A DNA stretch of 43,197 nucleotides from positions 1 to 43,197 of the forward strand of contig JAGQRB010000379.1 of the NCBI GenBank assembly GCA_020425925.1, in the 5' to 3' direction. Shown here one piece after another: positions 9,401 to 16,669 of this stretch. The translations under genes were made by a program, and so were the position numbers. Each line of letters starts with the position of its first letter. Positions within the stretch are counted from its first letter, which is position 1. This stretch comes from Planctomycetota bacterium. GTDB lineage: Bacteria > Planctomycetota > UBA1135 > UBA2386. The notes beneath the pieces were generated by a model. It ran no database searches and was not told the origin of the DNA. It was given only the letters and a program-made list of their open reading frames with translations.

Positions 9401-9696
9401 CGGTCGACCGTCGGCTGATCTTGTGGCGTCGGCACGGAGACGATGCGTTCGAGCCCCAGGAAATCGACCGCGGCCGATTCCTGCAGCGCATCGAGTTCCA
9501 TCCGACCGAGGCGCGCATGTTCACGTGCTCGACCAACGGTCGCGTCACGGTCTGGGACACGACCGATTGGCACCGCATCGTCACGCTGCCCGGCCATCGC
9601 ACGATGATCATCGACTCGTGTTTCGTGCCGATGTCCGACGAGCTCGTCACCAGCGGGATGGACCGCACGGTGCGGATCTGGCGCACGGCGCGATGA
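6457..9696 (+). CDS. Membrane Ser/Thr protein kinase with WD40 sensor domain
   Basis: This is a 1079-residue Hanks-type kinase receptor. The catalytic domain spans about residues 85-345: a glycine loop GRGGMG at 92-97, Lys114 in VAIKVL, catalytic Asp215 in HRDLKP, DFG Asp233, and an APEAL element in the activation segment. One hydrophobic helix at about 387-408, preceded by Arg-rich residues, predicts a single membrane span with the kinase inside. Residues about 480-1079 form WD40-type blades, seen as repeated WxxD/VWD and SxDGxxxxSxGx elements, giving a propeller on the far side of the membrane. The first 80 residues are helical and unassigned. All kinase catalytic residues are present, so it is probably active. 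It is divergent from an ECF sigma factor. What it senses is unknown. Confidence 0.95.
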   Translation: MVERTEQETERLALRTYEALLDVPAGEREARLDELRADQAVRARVRELLARDSNAAARARGAEFDALTELLGDRVPEVAGAIGGYEIVRQIGRGGMGEVYEARQRDPARTVAIKVLRHGLFDADARRRFEDEARLLAHLRHPAIAQVIEAGVHTETTATGTRELPFLVLEYVPGARTLVDHAQHEGLPLAARLRLLVEVALAVHHGHQKGVIHRDLKPANLLVGEDGRPKVIDFGVASVQGGELARTTAMTQAGQVIGTIGYIAPEALAGEADVADVRADVYALGAVAFELATGVTPFDLDGVPLAEAARRVTTTSPRRPREAAPGVDPDLAAVLLQAIAREPADRYASAAALADDLGRWLGSQPVVARRPGAARRLRLFARRNPPLAAAIVALLLVIVGALAGVLWIQHAAIATAERDGYRTGIIAVAAMADTGETGLAHDLLANAPPGERAWEWRHLDLAFESSERGNAPFRAYEPRGTSESGAYEWSRQVLADFDLDRDAKRLVVGHPNGKLLVLDAADGTELAAYDLDADVRFVRFAGEHAVFCAGLGDRAPIRLVDLRDGSSQRLYELPDRGVVNSVAVSDDGRFGASAGATSPFRGGEILVFDLARGARLHRLGNDDDPPVLRVEFAADGRYVFAGNFRGEITRWDLRAEGGPQALRMRAERFEKHGNLISCLARSTDGKRLASVGGESIAVWQIDSLQLEAVMTGAIQEVGWTPHGDQLVVSQRKNPIVALAAIADGPALLSAPGLGHEAMLSRIVAIEQGRRVFTSAYDGTIRVWRLDRLAARHALNWHTKAVRAVAASNDGERVVSIGSADRLVVWDRASGRRRAALELPQRVNAIAADPGSDQFVLAGRGLWRLDSLEAPALTALGSIDGELNDVAWRPNGSAFATASSAGVVTLHDPQGGALVERTVGGGAAIKRVAFSASGERLLTGTVAGALEEWSGTDLTSHHTIGEVGEVTDIAYLPGSDEHVLSASVDRRLILWRRHGDDAFEPQEIDRGRFLQRIEFHPTEARMFTCSTNGRVTVWDTTDWHRIVTLPGHRTMIIDSCFVPMSDELVTSGMDRTVRIWRTAR

Positions 9697-9705
9697 GGCG
9701 GCGCA

Positions 9706-9721
9706 CGCCCGGCGGCGGGCG
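9706..9721 (+). terminator. GC-rich hairpin after the kinase gene
   Basis: CGCCCG and CGGGCG form a 6-bp stem around a 4-nt loop, 10 bp after the kinase stop codon. A short T run (TTTTCT) follows about 12 nt later. It is a weak candidate for intrinsic termination. The rest of the 174-bp gap up to 9870 shows only the Shine-Dalgarno of the next gene. Confidence 0.3.
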
Positions 9722-9870
9722 GCGGAATCGGGTTTTCTCGGTGCATTCCGGTGCGGTCCCGCGGAGGGGGCGGTGAACAGGACGCCGTCACCGTTGGTGT
9801 GCTGCGCGACGTCGCGCGAGTCAGGTGGGCGGTGCCTGTCGAACCGAGTCCGTTCTGCCAGGAAACCAGT

Positions 9871-12057
9871 ATGAAAGGCTTCTCCGCTGCCCCGATGCGC
9901 AGCCAAGTCCCCTTCGTCGTGCCCGCCGTTCTCGCGCTCGCGACGTGTTCCTTCGATTCCCTGTACGCCCAGGCCTTGCCCACGCCGGTCCATTGGTATC
10001 GCGGTGACGGCGACGCCACCGACTCGATCGGCGGTGTTCACGGCGCCGAACAGAACGGCGCCAGCTACGCCCCGGGCCTCAGCGGGAATGCGTTCTCGCT
10101 CGACGGACTCGACGACTACGTCGTGATCCCGGCGGCTGCGGCCCCGACCGGGGACTTCTCGGTCGAGGCGTGGGTGCAGTACGCGAGCCTCGGCGCCGGT
10201 AATGCGCCGACGATCGCGTCCAACGGGTTCAGCAACAACGGCTGGCGCGTCGCCAAGCTTGCCGGCGCGAACCCGTTCGTCGTGTTCACGCAAACGAGCG
10301 GCGGCAGCTCGATCGCGCCGAGTGCGACCACGCCGACGCCGGGCCCCTGGTATCACGTGGTCGTGACCTTCGCGGACTGGACGACTCCGCTCGGCACGAT
10401 CTCGATGTACGTCGACGGTGTGCTGGAAAACTCGGTGACGATCGCGCCGGTGCTTCGCCCGACGTACCCGGTGTGGATCGGTGCCCACGGTGGCGGCGGC
10501 GGCTCCGTTCCGGATTCCTTCCACGCCGGCCTGATCGACGAACTCAGGATCTACGATTCGGCGATCAGTGCGAGCGAGGTGGCGGGACTGTACGCCGCGG
10601 GCGCCGGCGCGCCGCCGGCCTGTGGGCCCGAATGGCAGGCGCTGCCGGGGCCGGGCACCGACGACACCGTGTTCGCGACCGCCGCGCTGCCCGGCGGCGG
10701 TGCGGTGATCGGCGGCGACTTCCTGCAGGCCGGCGGCGTGTCGGCCGATCGCATCGCGCGGTTCGACGGCAGCAGCTGGCAGGCGCTCGGCACCGGTGTC
10801 GACGGTTCGGTTCACGACGTCGTGACCCGGCCGAACGGCAATGTCATCGCCGGCGGCACGTTCACGATCGCGGGCGGCGTGCCGGTCGCGAACGTCGCCG
10901 AGTGGAACGGCACGAGCTGGCAGGCGCTCGGACCGGTCGGCGCCAACGGCAACGTTCGCGAACTCGCCGTGCTGTCGAACGGCAACGTCGTCGCGGGCGG
11001 CAACTTCACCCAGATCGGCGCCGTCAGCGCGACGAACATCGCACGGTTCGACGGCAGTGCGTGGAACGCGATGACACCCGCACCCACGGGCGAGATCGAC
11101 GCGTTGCTGGCTCTGCCGAACGACGATCTGCTCGCTGCCGGTCGCGGCGCGGCCGCGGTCGTGCGCCGCTGGAACGGCAGCACCTGGACGATGGAGACGA
11201 CGCCGCTCAACAACGACATCCGCTGCATGGTCCGGCTGCAGGACGGCGACCTCGTCGTCGGCGGAACGTTCACCGGCGCGCCGTCGCAACCGGGTGTCGC
11301 GCTCAATCGGGTCGCGCGCTGGGATGGCACGATGTGGCAACCGGTCGGCACCGGGATCGCGTTCGGCGCGGTCTATGCGCTCGAGACGTTCTCGGGCGTC
11401 GAGGTACTCGCCGGCGGCAACTTCACGATCGCCGGTGGCGTCTCGGTGAGCTCGATCGCGCGCTGGGACGGCGCGTCGTGGCATGCGATCGACGGCGGGT
11501 TGACCGGCGTCGGGATCTTCCAGGAGTGCTGGGACCTCGCGACGCTCGCGGATCAGGCCGTACTCGCTGGTGGCGCCTTCACGACGGCCGGCGTTCCGGC
11601 GATCGACGTGGACCGCGTCGCGCGTCTCCACCTGCGCTGCCCGCCGATTGTCGAGGCGACGGCGCCGACGTGCACGGCGACCGGTGCGTCCGAGCCGGCG
11701 CGGCTGTTCGCGACCTCGTTGCCGAAGGCCGGGACGACCTACTCGCGCACCGCGACCGGGCTGCCGGTGTCCTCGCTCGTGTTCGGCATGACGAGCATCG
11801 TCCCCGCCGCCGGTCCGGTGCCGCTGTCGTTCTACGGGCCCAGCCCCGCCGGTTGCGATCTGCTGGTGAACCCGGTCGTCGTCGAGCTGGTTTCCCTCGG
11901 CGGCACGCCCATCTGGAACCTGATCGTCCCGGCGGATCTGTCATTCGTCGGGCTGCCGCTCCAGCAGCAACTCATCGCGATCGAGATCAGCGGTCTCGGC
12001 AGTCTCGTCGAGCTCACGTCGACGAACCGGTTGACGTCGGTGCTCGGGTCCTTCTGA
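9871..12057 (+). CDS. Secreted LamG-like / WNGxxW propeller protein
   Basis: This is a 728-residue exported protein. The start at ATG 9871 is supported by the AGGA Shine-Dalgarno just upstream and a signal peptide ending in YAQA. Residues about 32-240 are a LamG/concanavalin-type jelly roll (HWYRGDGDATDS, SLDGLDDYVVIP, FSVEAWV, WYHVVVTF, GLIDELRIYD), a fold often binding glycans or other surface ligands. Residues about 245-590 contain six blades, each with aGGxFTxAGGV and IARWDGxxW, a kelch-like propeller family. From about 591 to 728 comes the C-terminal module shared with other exported proteins here. The next intact gene on the same strand, at 12894, uses the same blades. Function is unknown; cell-surface binding is an inference from the domains. 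Confidence 0.9.
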   Translation: MKGFSAAPMRSQVPFVVPAVLALATCSFDSLYAQALPTPVHWYRGDGDATDSIGGVHGAEQNGASYAPGLSGNAFSLDGLDDYVVIPAAAAPTGDFSVEAWVQYASLGAGNAPTIASNGFSNNGWRVAKLAGANPFVVFTQTSGGSSIAPSATTPTPGPWYHVVVTFADWTTPLGTISMYVDGVLENSVTIAPVLRPTYPVWIGAHGGGGGSVPDSFHAGLIDELRIYDSAISASEVAGLYAAGAGAPPACGPEWQALPGPGTDDTVFATAALPGGGAVIGGDFLQAGGVSADRIARFDGSSWQALGTGVDGSVHDVVTRPNGNVIAGGTFTIAGGVPVANVAEWNGTSWQALGPVGANGNVRELAVLSNGNVVAGGNFTQIGAVSATNIARFDGSAWNAMTPAPTGEIDALLALPNDDLLAAGRGAAAVVRRWNGSTWTMETTPLNNDIRCMVRLQDGDLVVGGTFTGAPSQPGVALNRVARWDGTMWQPVGTGIAFGAVYALETFSGVEVLAGGNFTIAGGVSVSSIARWDGASWHAIDGGLTGVGIFQECWDLATLADQAVLAGGAFTTAGVPAIDVDRVARLHLRCPPIVEATAPTCTATGASEPARLFATSLPKAGTTYSRTATGLPVSSLVFGMTSIVPAAGPVPLSFYGPSPAGCDLLVNPVVVELVSLGGTPIWNLIVPADLSFVGLPLQQQLIAIEISGLGSLVELTSTNRLTSVLGSF

Positions 12058-12063
12058 CCCGAG
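12043..12063 (+). terminator. 8-bp GC hairpin spanning the stop codon
   Basis: CTCGGGTC and GACCCGAG form a perfect 8-bp stem around loop CTTCT, and the TGA stop at 12055-12057 lies inside the structure. A further TCGGGT copy follows at 12064-12069. There is no T tract. It is a possible terminator or 3'-end stabiliser. Confidence 0.35.
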
Positions 12064-12078
12064 TTCGGGTACGGTGCC

Positions 12079-12162
12079 GGAAGCGAGGTTGGCGGGGCCA
12101 TGCAGCACGATGCGGCGTCGATCGGAGTCGTATGCCATCGCGTGCGAGTCGCACCCCGCAGG
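12079..12162 (-). pseudogene. Remnant of a kelch-type repeat gene
   Basis: On the minus strand this stretch encodes CDSHAMAYDSDRRRIVLHGP and a few more residues. This is the kelch-like blade pattern ESHVMAYDSxRxxTVLFGG that the intact gene at 31882-33285 repeats six times. The surrounding minus-strand frame is not protein-like, has no signal peptide and holds no second blade. So only about one blade survives. It lies antisense in the gap between two propeller-protein genes, next to the delta-60 fragment at 12283-12732. Confidence 0.5.
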
Positions 12163-12282
12163 ATGTGGTGGCCGGATGAACCCGGCGATGGGCCGCGACA
12201 GTTCTGCCGCGCCGCCGACCCTGGCTGCCGATGATGTGCTCTGAATCAGCCGCCCTGTCTCGGGCCGGCGGCGGACGGCGCG

Positions 12283-12732
12283 TTGGTGATCGCGGGGATC
12301 GACACGGTCTCGGTCTCGGACCAGGAGGACTTCGCGATCTGGAAGCTCAACGCCGACGGTTCGGTCGCGACCGGTTTCGGCGGCGGCGACGGCCTGGTGA
12401 CGTTCACGAGCATCGGCGGCAACGGCAACGACCAGGACTTCGCGACCGGTCTGTTCGTCGACGCGCAGGGGTTCTACGTCGTCGGCGGATCGATGGACAA
12501 CGCGGTGGCGCCGGCCAGCAACGACGACTTCGTCGTGCTGCGGCTCCAGCCGGACGGGACGCTGGATACCGGCTTCAACTCGCCGAACGGCTACTTCGCC
12601 GACGACATCGCCGGCAGCAGCGGCGACCAATGCCAGGGCAAGCAGATCGTCCAGGACGCCAAGGGGCGCATCCTCGGGGTCGGGTGGACCGAATCGTCGA
12701 CCGTCGACGCGGCGATCTGGTGCATCAAGTGA
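12283..12732 (+). CDS. Delta-60-repeat protein fragment (probably 5'-truncated)
   Basis: The 149 residues from TTG 12283 contain two delta-60-type propeller repeats: DFAIWKLNADGSV ... LFVDAQGFYVVGGS and DFVVLRLQPDGTLDTGF ... VQDAKGRILGVGW. These are followed by a natural-looking end (AIWCIK). The frame is open back to 12235, just after a TGA, and already reads like the middle of a repeat at AADGALVIAG, so the usual signal peptide and earlier repeats are missing. No Shine-Dalgarno precedes the TTG. The simplest reading is the 3' remnant of a longer secreted protein gene. A short expressed cytoplasmic protein is less likely. It is kept as a coding entry because the frame itself is intact. The interval 12733-12893 after it shows nothing recognisable. 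Confidence 0.5.
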   Translation: MVIAGIDTVSVSDQEDFAIWKLNADGSVATGFGGGDGLVTFTSIGGNGNDQDFATGLFVDAQGFYVVGGSMDNAVAPASNDDFVVLRLQPDGTLDTGFNSPNGYFADDIAGSSGDQCQGKQIVQDAKGRILGVGWTESSTVDAAIWCIK

Positions 12733-12893
12733 GCGCGTAGGTGGCAGCGGCCTTCGGCGCGCCGGAAGCCGAGCTCGTCGGAGATGCCAGAAACCCGGAA
12801 CTCGCGCGGGCAGCAGCGACACCAAGGCTCCCGCGCCGGCCGATCCGCCGTGCTACGCTTCGCGACCGCCCTGTTCGAGCATCCGAGACCTGC

Positions 12894-15449
12894 ATGATTC
12901 CTGCCGACTCGCGGCGATCCCACCTCACGGGTCGCCGTCAAGCCGTCCTTCTCGCCGCGTCGTGCGCGGTCCTCGCCGTGGTCGCCCCCGGGCAGTGTGC
13001 GCTCGAGTGGCAGTCCGGGCTCGGACTGACCGGCGTCGACGGCACCGTGTACGACACCATGATGTGGGACGCGGACGGTCCGGGGCCAGCCCCCGAACTG
13101 CTCGTGCTCGTCGGCGCGTTCGAATACGCCGGCGACGTCGCCGCGCGCAACATCGCGGCCTTCGATCCGGCCAGCGGCGAATGGTCGGCGCTCGGCTCGG
13201 GGCTCAACAGCACGGCCTACGCGCTGGCGTCCGACGCCAACGGCGATCTCGTCGTCGCCGGCTACTTCTCGAATGCCGGTGGCATCGCGGCGCTGCGTGT
13301 CGCGCGCTGGAACGGCAGTTCGTGGTCCGGCTTGCCGGGGATCTCCAGCGCGAGCGCGGCCAGCACGGCGATCGCCGTCCTGCCAGGCGGTGACGTCGTC
13401 GCGGCGGGCTACCTGGGGGTGGCCGGATCGCCACCCAGCCGCGGTGTGGTCCGCTGGGACGGTACGACCTGGTCGCGGCTCGCCACCTCCGACAACGAGG
13501 TGAATCGGCTGTATGTCCTGGCCAACGGCGACCTGCTCGCCGGCGGCAGCTTCTCGCTGATCAACGGTCTGCCGCGGCGGGTCCTCGCACGCTGGGACGG
13601 TGTGACCTGGTCGGGCCTCGGACTCAACAACGCGATCGCCGGTTACCTCACGGATGTCGCGCAGCTGCCCGGTGGCAACCTGCTCGCCGCCGGATTGATC
13701 CCGCTCGCCGGTGGCGCGGTGCCCGCGGCGCTCTGGAACGGTGCGGCATGGACTGCGATTGCGCCGATCAGCAGCGTCGGCGCGCTGCTGGCCGTGCCGG
13801 GCGGCGCGGTCGCCACCGGCAGCTTCACCGCGGTCGGAAGCACTCCGGCGCCGGGGCTGGCGTACTGGGACGGCTCGACGTGGACCGCGCTGGGCAGCGC
13901 TTCCAGTGCGGTCGGCGGCAGCTCGTTGACCTTGCTGCCGAACGGCGATCTCGCGATCGGCGGTGGCATGACGTCGACACGGTTTCCCGGTCAGGGCGTC
14001 GTGCGTTTCGCGCCCGGCGGCTTCGCGCCGCTCGGCGCCGGCATATCGGGCTGGGCCAATGCGATCACGACGCTGCCGAGCGGCGAGGTCGCGGTCGGCG
14101 GCGGCTTCAACGCGATCGGCGGCCTGGCGACCACGGGCATCGCGACCTGGGATGGCACGGCCTGGTCGGCGTTGGGCGGGGGCGTCGGCGGCGGGTCGTC
14201 GGACCAGGTGGAGACCGCCGTACTCCATGGCGGTGCCCTGATCGTCGGCGGCCGGTTCACCACGGCAGGTGGTTCGCCGGTGAGCTGCATCGCGAGCTGG
14301 AACGGCAGCGCCTGGTCGGATCTCGGCGGCGGCGTCACCGGCACCGCGGCGTACGTGCGGCGTTTTCTCTCGTTGCCGGGCGGTGACCTGCTCGTCGCCG
14401 GCACGTTCGCGACGGCCGGCGGGGTCAATGTCGCCAACATCGCGCGCTGGGACGGCACGTCCTACGCGCCGCTCGGCACCGGCACCGACGACTGGGTGTC
14501 GGCGCTGCTGCCGCTGCCCAACGGTGACCTGCTCGCGGGCGGCGCGTTCGGAACCGCGGGCGGTGTGGCGGCGACCGGCGTGGCCCGTTGGGACGGAACC
14601 TCGTGGTCCGCGTTCGGCACGCTGCTCCAGAGCGCCGGCGCTGCGGTCCGCTACGTGAGTGCTCTCGCGCAGCTGCCCGACGGCACCCTCGTCGCGGGTG
14701 GGTGGTTCAGCACTCCCGGCGGCGCGACCAACGTCGCGCGCTGGGACGGTTCGGCCTGGCAGGGGTTGGGAACCGGACTGCCCTTCATCGTGTTCGGCCT
14801 GCACGCGCTGCCGAACGGCGACCTGCTCGCGGTCGGGGTGGCGTCCGGGTCCACGGGTTACGGCGGGATCGCGCGTTGGAACGGTAGCTCGTGGTCGCCC
14901 GTCGCCGGGGGCACCGAGGGCTTTGCCGTCCGGACGGTCCACTCCGCCGCCGACGGCTCGCTGCTGCTGGGCGGCCGGTTCCGCGCTGGCTCCGGTACGT
15001 TCTCGTGGAACCTCGCACGACTCACGAACGACTGCCTCGCATCGGTCGCGAACTACGGCGCCACCTGCGCCGGCTCTGCTGGCGTGAGTACGATCTCGAG
15101 CCAGCAGCTGCCTTGGGTCGGAACGACGCTGCAAGCCAGCGTCTCGAACGTGCCGGCGAACGCGCTCGGCGTCGCCGTCTGGGGCCTCGCGCCCGCCGCG
15201 GTTCCGCTGCCGACGCTGCTGCCGCAAGGTGTGCCAGGCTGCGCGCTGCTCGCGAGTCCCGACGTCGTCCTGCCAGCGCTGGCTCCGGCCGGCGGCGAGC
15301 TGCACACGATGCTCGCGATTCCCAACTCCGCGGTGTTCGCCGGGGTGATGCTCTTCCACCAGGTCGGTATCGCAGAGTTCGGGTCTCTGGGTCAGGTCGT
15401 CGCGCTGACGAGCTCCGACGGACTGCGACTCGAGATCGGCAGCCTCTGA
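12894..15449 (+). CDS. Secreted WNGxxW-repeat propeller protein
   Basis: This is an 851-residue exported protein. ATG 12894 was chosen because it leads into an Arg-containing signal peptide (AVLLAASCAVLAVVAPGQC); upstream codons are Arg-rich and unlike a signal. Residues about 35-715 are built of thirteen to fourteen repeats of about 51 residues, each with L(P/A)NGDLLAGGxFxxAGG and xARWDGxxWxxLG. They are kelch-like propeller blades, so probably two propellers in series. A final module from residue about 720 (NYGATC ... FAGVMLFHQ ... TSSDGLRLEI) matches the C-terminal module of other exported proteins here. The blades are close to those of the 9871-12057 product, so the two genes are likely paralogues. 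The stop lies 4 bp from the stop of the convergent next gene. Function is unknown. Confidence 0.9.
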   Translation: MIPADSRRSHLTGRRQAVLLAASCAVLAVVAPGQCALEWQSGLGLTGVDGTVYDTMMWDADGPGPAPELLVLVGAFEYAGDVAARNIAAFDPASGEWSALGSGLNSTAYALASDANGDLVVAGYFSNAGGIAALRVARWNGSSWSGLPGISSASAASTAIAVLPGGDVVAAGYLGVAGSPPSRGVVRWDGTTWSRLATSDNEVNRLYVLANGDLLAGGSFSLINGLPRRVLARWDGVTWSGLGLNNAIAGYLTDVAQLPGGNLLAAGLIPLAGGAVPAALWNGAAWTAIAPISSVGALLAVPGGAVATGSFTAVGSTPAPGLAYWDGSTWTALGSASSAVGGSSLTLLPNGDLAIGGGMTSTRFPGQGVVRFAPGGFAPLGAGISGWANAITTLPSGEVAVGGGFNAIGGLATTGIATWDGTAWSALGGGVGGGSSDQVETAVLHGGALIVGGRFTTAGGSPVSCIASWNGSAWSDLGGGVTGTAAYVRRFLSLPGGDLLVAGTFATAGGVNVANIARWDGTSYAPLGTGTDDWVSALLPLPNGDLLAGGAFGTAGGVAATGVARWDGTSWSAFGTLLQSAGAAVRYVSALAQLPDGTLVAGGWFSTPGGATNVARWDGSAWQGLGTGLPFIVFGLHALPNGDLLAVGVASGSTGYGGIARWNGSSWSPVAGGTEGFAVRTVHSAADGSLLLGGRFRAGSGTFSWNLARLTNDCLASVANYGATCAGSAGVSTISSQQLPWVGTTLQASVSNVPANALGVAVWGLAPAAVPLPTLLPQGVPGCALLASPDVVLPALAPAGGELHTMLAIPNSAVFAGVMLFHQVGIAEFGSLGQVVALTSSDGLRLEIGSL

Positions 15450-15453
15450 GCGA

Positions 15454-16440
15454 TCAGCGCGCGATCGTCGGCGCGTCGAGCACGATCGAGTTCGACACCG
15501 AGTTGCCGAGCTCGTCGAAGTGCTCGAAGCGCCAGACGACGCGGCGGCTGACCGGGTCCAGTTCCACCAGCGATGGCTGGCCGGGACCGGCGTGGCAGTT
15601 GCCGAGCACGTAGTTGCCGTTGCCGAGTACCTGCAGCGTCGTGACCCAGGCGAGTCGGATGCCCGGCAGGTCGTCCTGACGGAGCTGCCAGACGATCTCG
15701 CCGCCGGGCGTCACCTCGAGCACGCCGTGGCCGTTGCCGGTCGAGATCAGCGTGTTGCCGCCGGGCAGGCGCAACGCGCAGAAGCACTTGTCGCCGTAGG
15801 CCTCGGGGCCGTGGCCGCCGGCGGGCTCGCGGCCGAACAGCGGGACGTCGTATTCCCAGACCACCCGGCCGGTGCCGCGTTCGTATTCGCGGACGACGCC
15901 GTCACCCTCGTGGCAGACGAGGTAGCGCTCGGCGCTGATCTTGCGGACCAGACGCGTGTCGGTGTGCGCGTTCGGGCGATCGACGTGCAGCGGCGTCGTG
16001 CACAGCAGCGTGCCGTCGCGGTCGACCTCGACGATGCGGGCCGGACCGCTCTCGGCGACCATCACGACGCCGTCGGCGAGCGGCTCGAACGAGTGCACCT
16101 CGACCCGTTGACCCTGGTTTCCGCTGGGGCCCTGATTGCCGCTGGGGCCCCGATTGCCGTTCGCCGTCGCGGCATCGTATTCCCATACGACCTCGCGGGT
16201 CGTGCGGTCGATCTCGACGACCCGATGCGCGCCGCGCTGCACCATGACGTGACCGTCGGCAAGCACGTGGAGGTCATGGATGCCGCCCCACGGCATCTGC
16301 CAGACGATCTGGCCGTCGCGATCGAACAAACAGAGTCTGTCGTTGCCCTGCGTCAGGACACGGTGGCCCGGTGCGCTGCACGCAGCGAACGCGAACGCGA
16401 GCGACGGCAGCGCGAGGATTGGGCGGCGACGGTGCACCAT
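15454..16440 (-). CDS. PQQ-like/arylsulfotransferase-type propeller lipoprotein
   Basis: This is a 328-residue protein. ATG 16440 opens a signal peptide with lipobox FAAC, so it is predicted to be a lipoprotein. The body is a six-bladed-type propeller of the PQQ/ASST kind, with repeats such as GQIVWQMPWGGIHDLHVLADGH, REVVWEYD, GRVVWEYDVP, GGEIVWQL and RRVVWRFEHF. The conserved GNGHGVLEV and NTLIS elements resemble arylsulfotransferase-like proteins, but I cannot identify the catalytic His/Arg set, so an enzymatic role is not claimed. Between blades two and three sits a short collagen-like insert (GNRGPS, GNQGPS, GNQGQR) encoded by 18-bp repeats. No Shine-Dalgarno is evident. The gene is monocistronic and convergent with the propeller gene at 12894-15449. 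Confidence 0.85.
   Translation of the reverse strand: MVHRRRPILALPSLAFAFAACSAPGHRVLTQGNDRLCLFDRDGQIVWQMPWGGIHDLHVLADGHVMVQRGAHRVVEIDRTTREVVWEYDAATANGNRGPSGNQGPSGNQGQRVEVHSFEPLADGVVMVAESGPARIVEVDRDGTLLCTTPLHVDRPNAHTDTRLVRKISAERYLVCHEGDGVVREYERGTGRVVWEYDVPLFGREPAGGHGPEAYGDKCFCALRLPGGNTLISTGNGHGVLEVTPGGEIVWQLRQDDLPGIRLAWVTTLQVLGNGNYVLGNCHAGPGQPSLVELDPVSRRVVWRFEHFDELGNSVSNSIVLDAPTIAR
16105..16158 (-). repeat. 18-bp minisatellite encoding GNxGPS repeats
   Basis: Three tandem 18-bp units encode GNRGPS-GNQGPS-GNQGQR inside a loop of the propeller lipoprotein. The first two units differ by a single base; the third is diverged. Length changes here stay in frame, so copy number could vary among strains. 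Confidence 0.75.
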
Positions 16441-16639
16441 GCCGGATCTTGGCCGGTCCGAGCGCCGATCGCAATCCGCAGCCCGCCCCCTTCGCAAGCT
16501 GACGAAGTTGCTCGGCCCGGTGTTTCACAAATCGATCGCCGATTGGAAAAAGTCGAGGACCATCGTCGGCGCCGGAACCACGTTTGGCGCTGCGCAGTTG
16601 TGACAATCGCGCCGACGCTGGCTAGGAGGAGCGTCCTGT

Positions 16640-16645
16640 TACAGT
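16640..16645 (+). promoter_or_regulatory. Extended -10-like element before the radical SAM gene
   Basis: TGT-TACAGT at 16637-16645 resembles an extended -10 (TGn-TAnAnT) and lies 24 nt before the TTG start. It leaves a short leader with the purine-rich AGAAGGGGG at 16655-16663 as Shine-Dalgarno. The upstream interval 16515-16605 is richer in A/T than its surroundings. No good -35 was found at the right distance. Confidence 0.35.
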
Positions 16646-16669
16646 CGCCCGAACAGAAGGGGGTGTCGC

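Noticed and set aside
6313-11631. A 1772-codon open frame on the minus strand
   Set aside because: It runs antisense through the kinase and LamG/propeller genes, is Arg/His/Asp-rich with no domain, and reflects GC-rich codon bias of the forward genes.
12591-15359. A 922-codon minus-strand open frame
   Set aside because: It is antisense to the repeat propeller gene; its apparent repeats mirror the forward repeats and it has no start context or domain.
15454-16440. Assignment as an active arylsulfotransferase
   Set aside because: The propeller fold fits, but the catalytic His and Arg residues could not be located, so only the fold is claimed.
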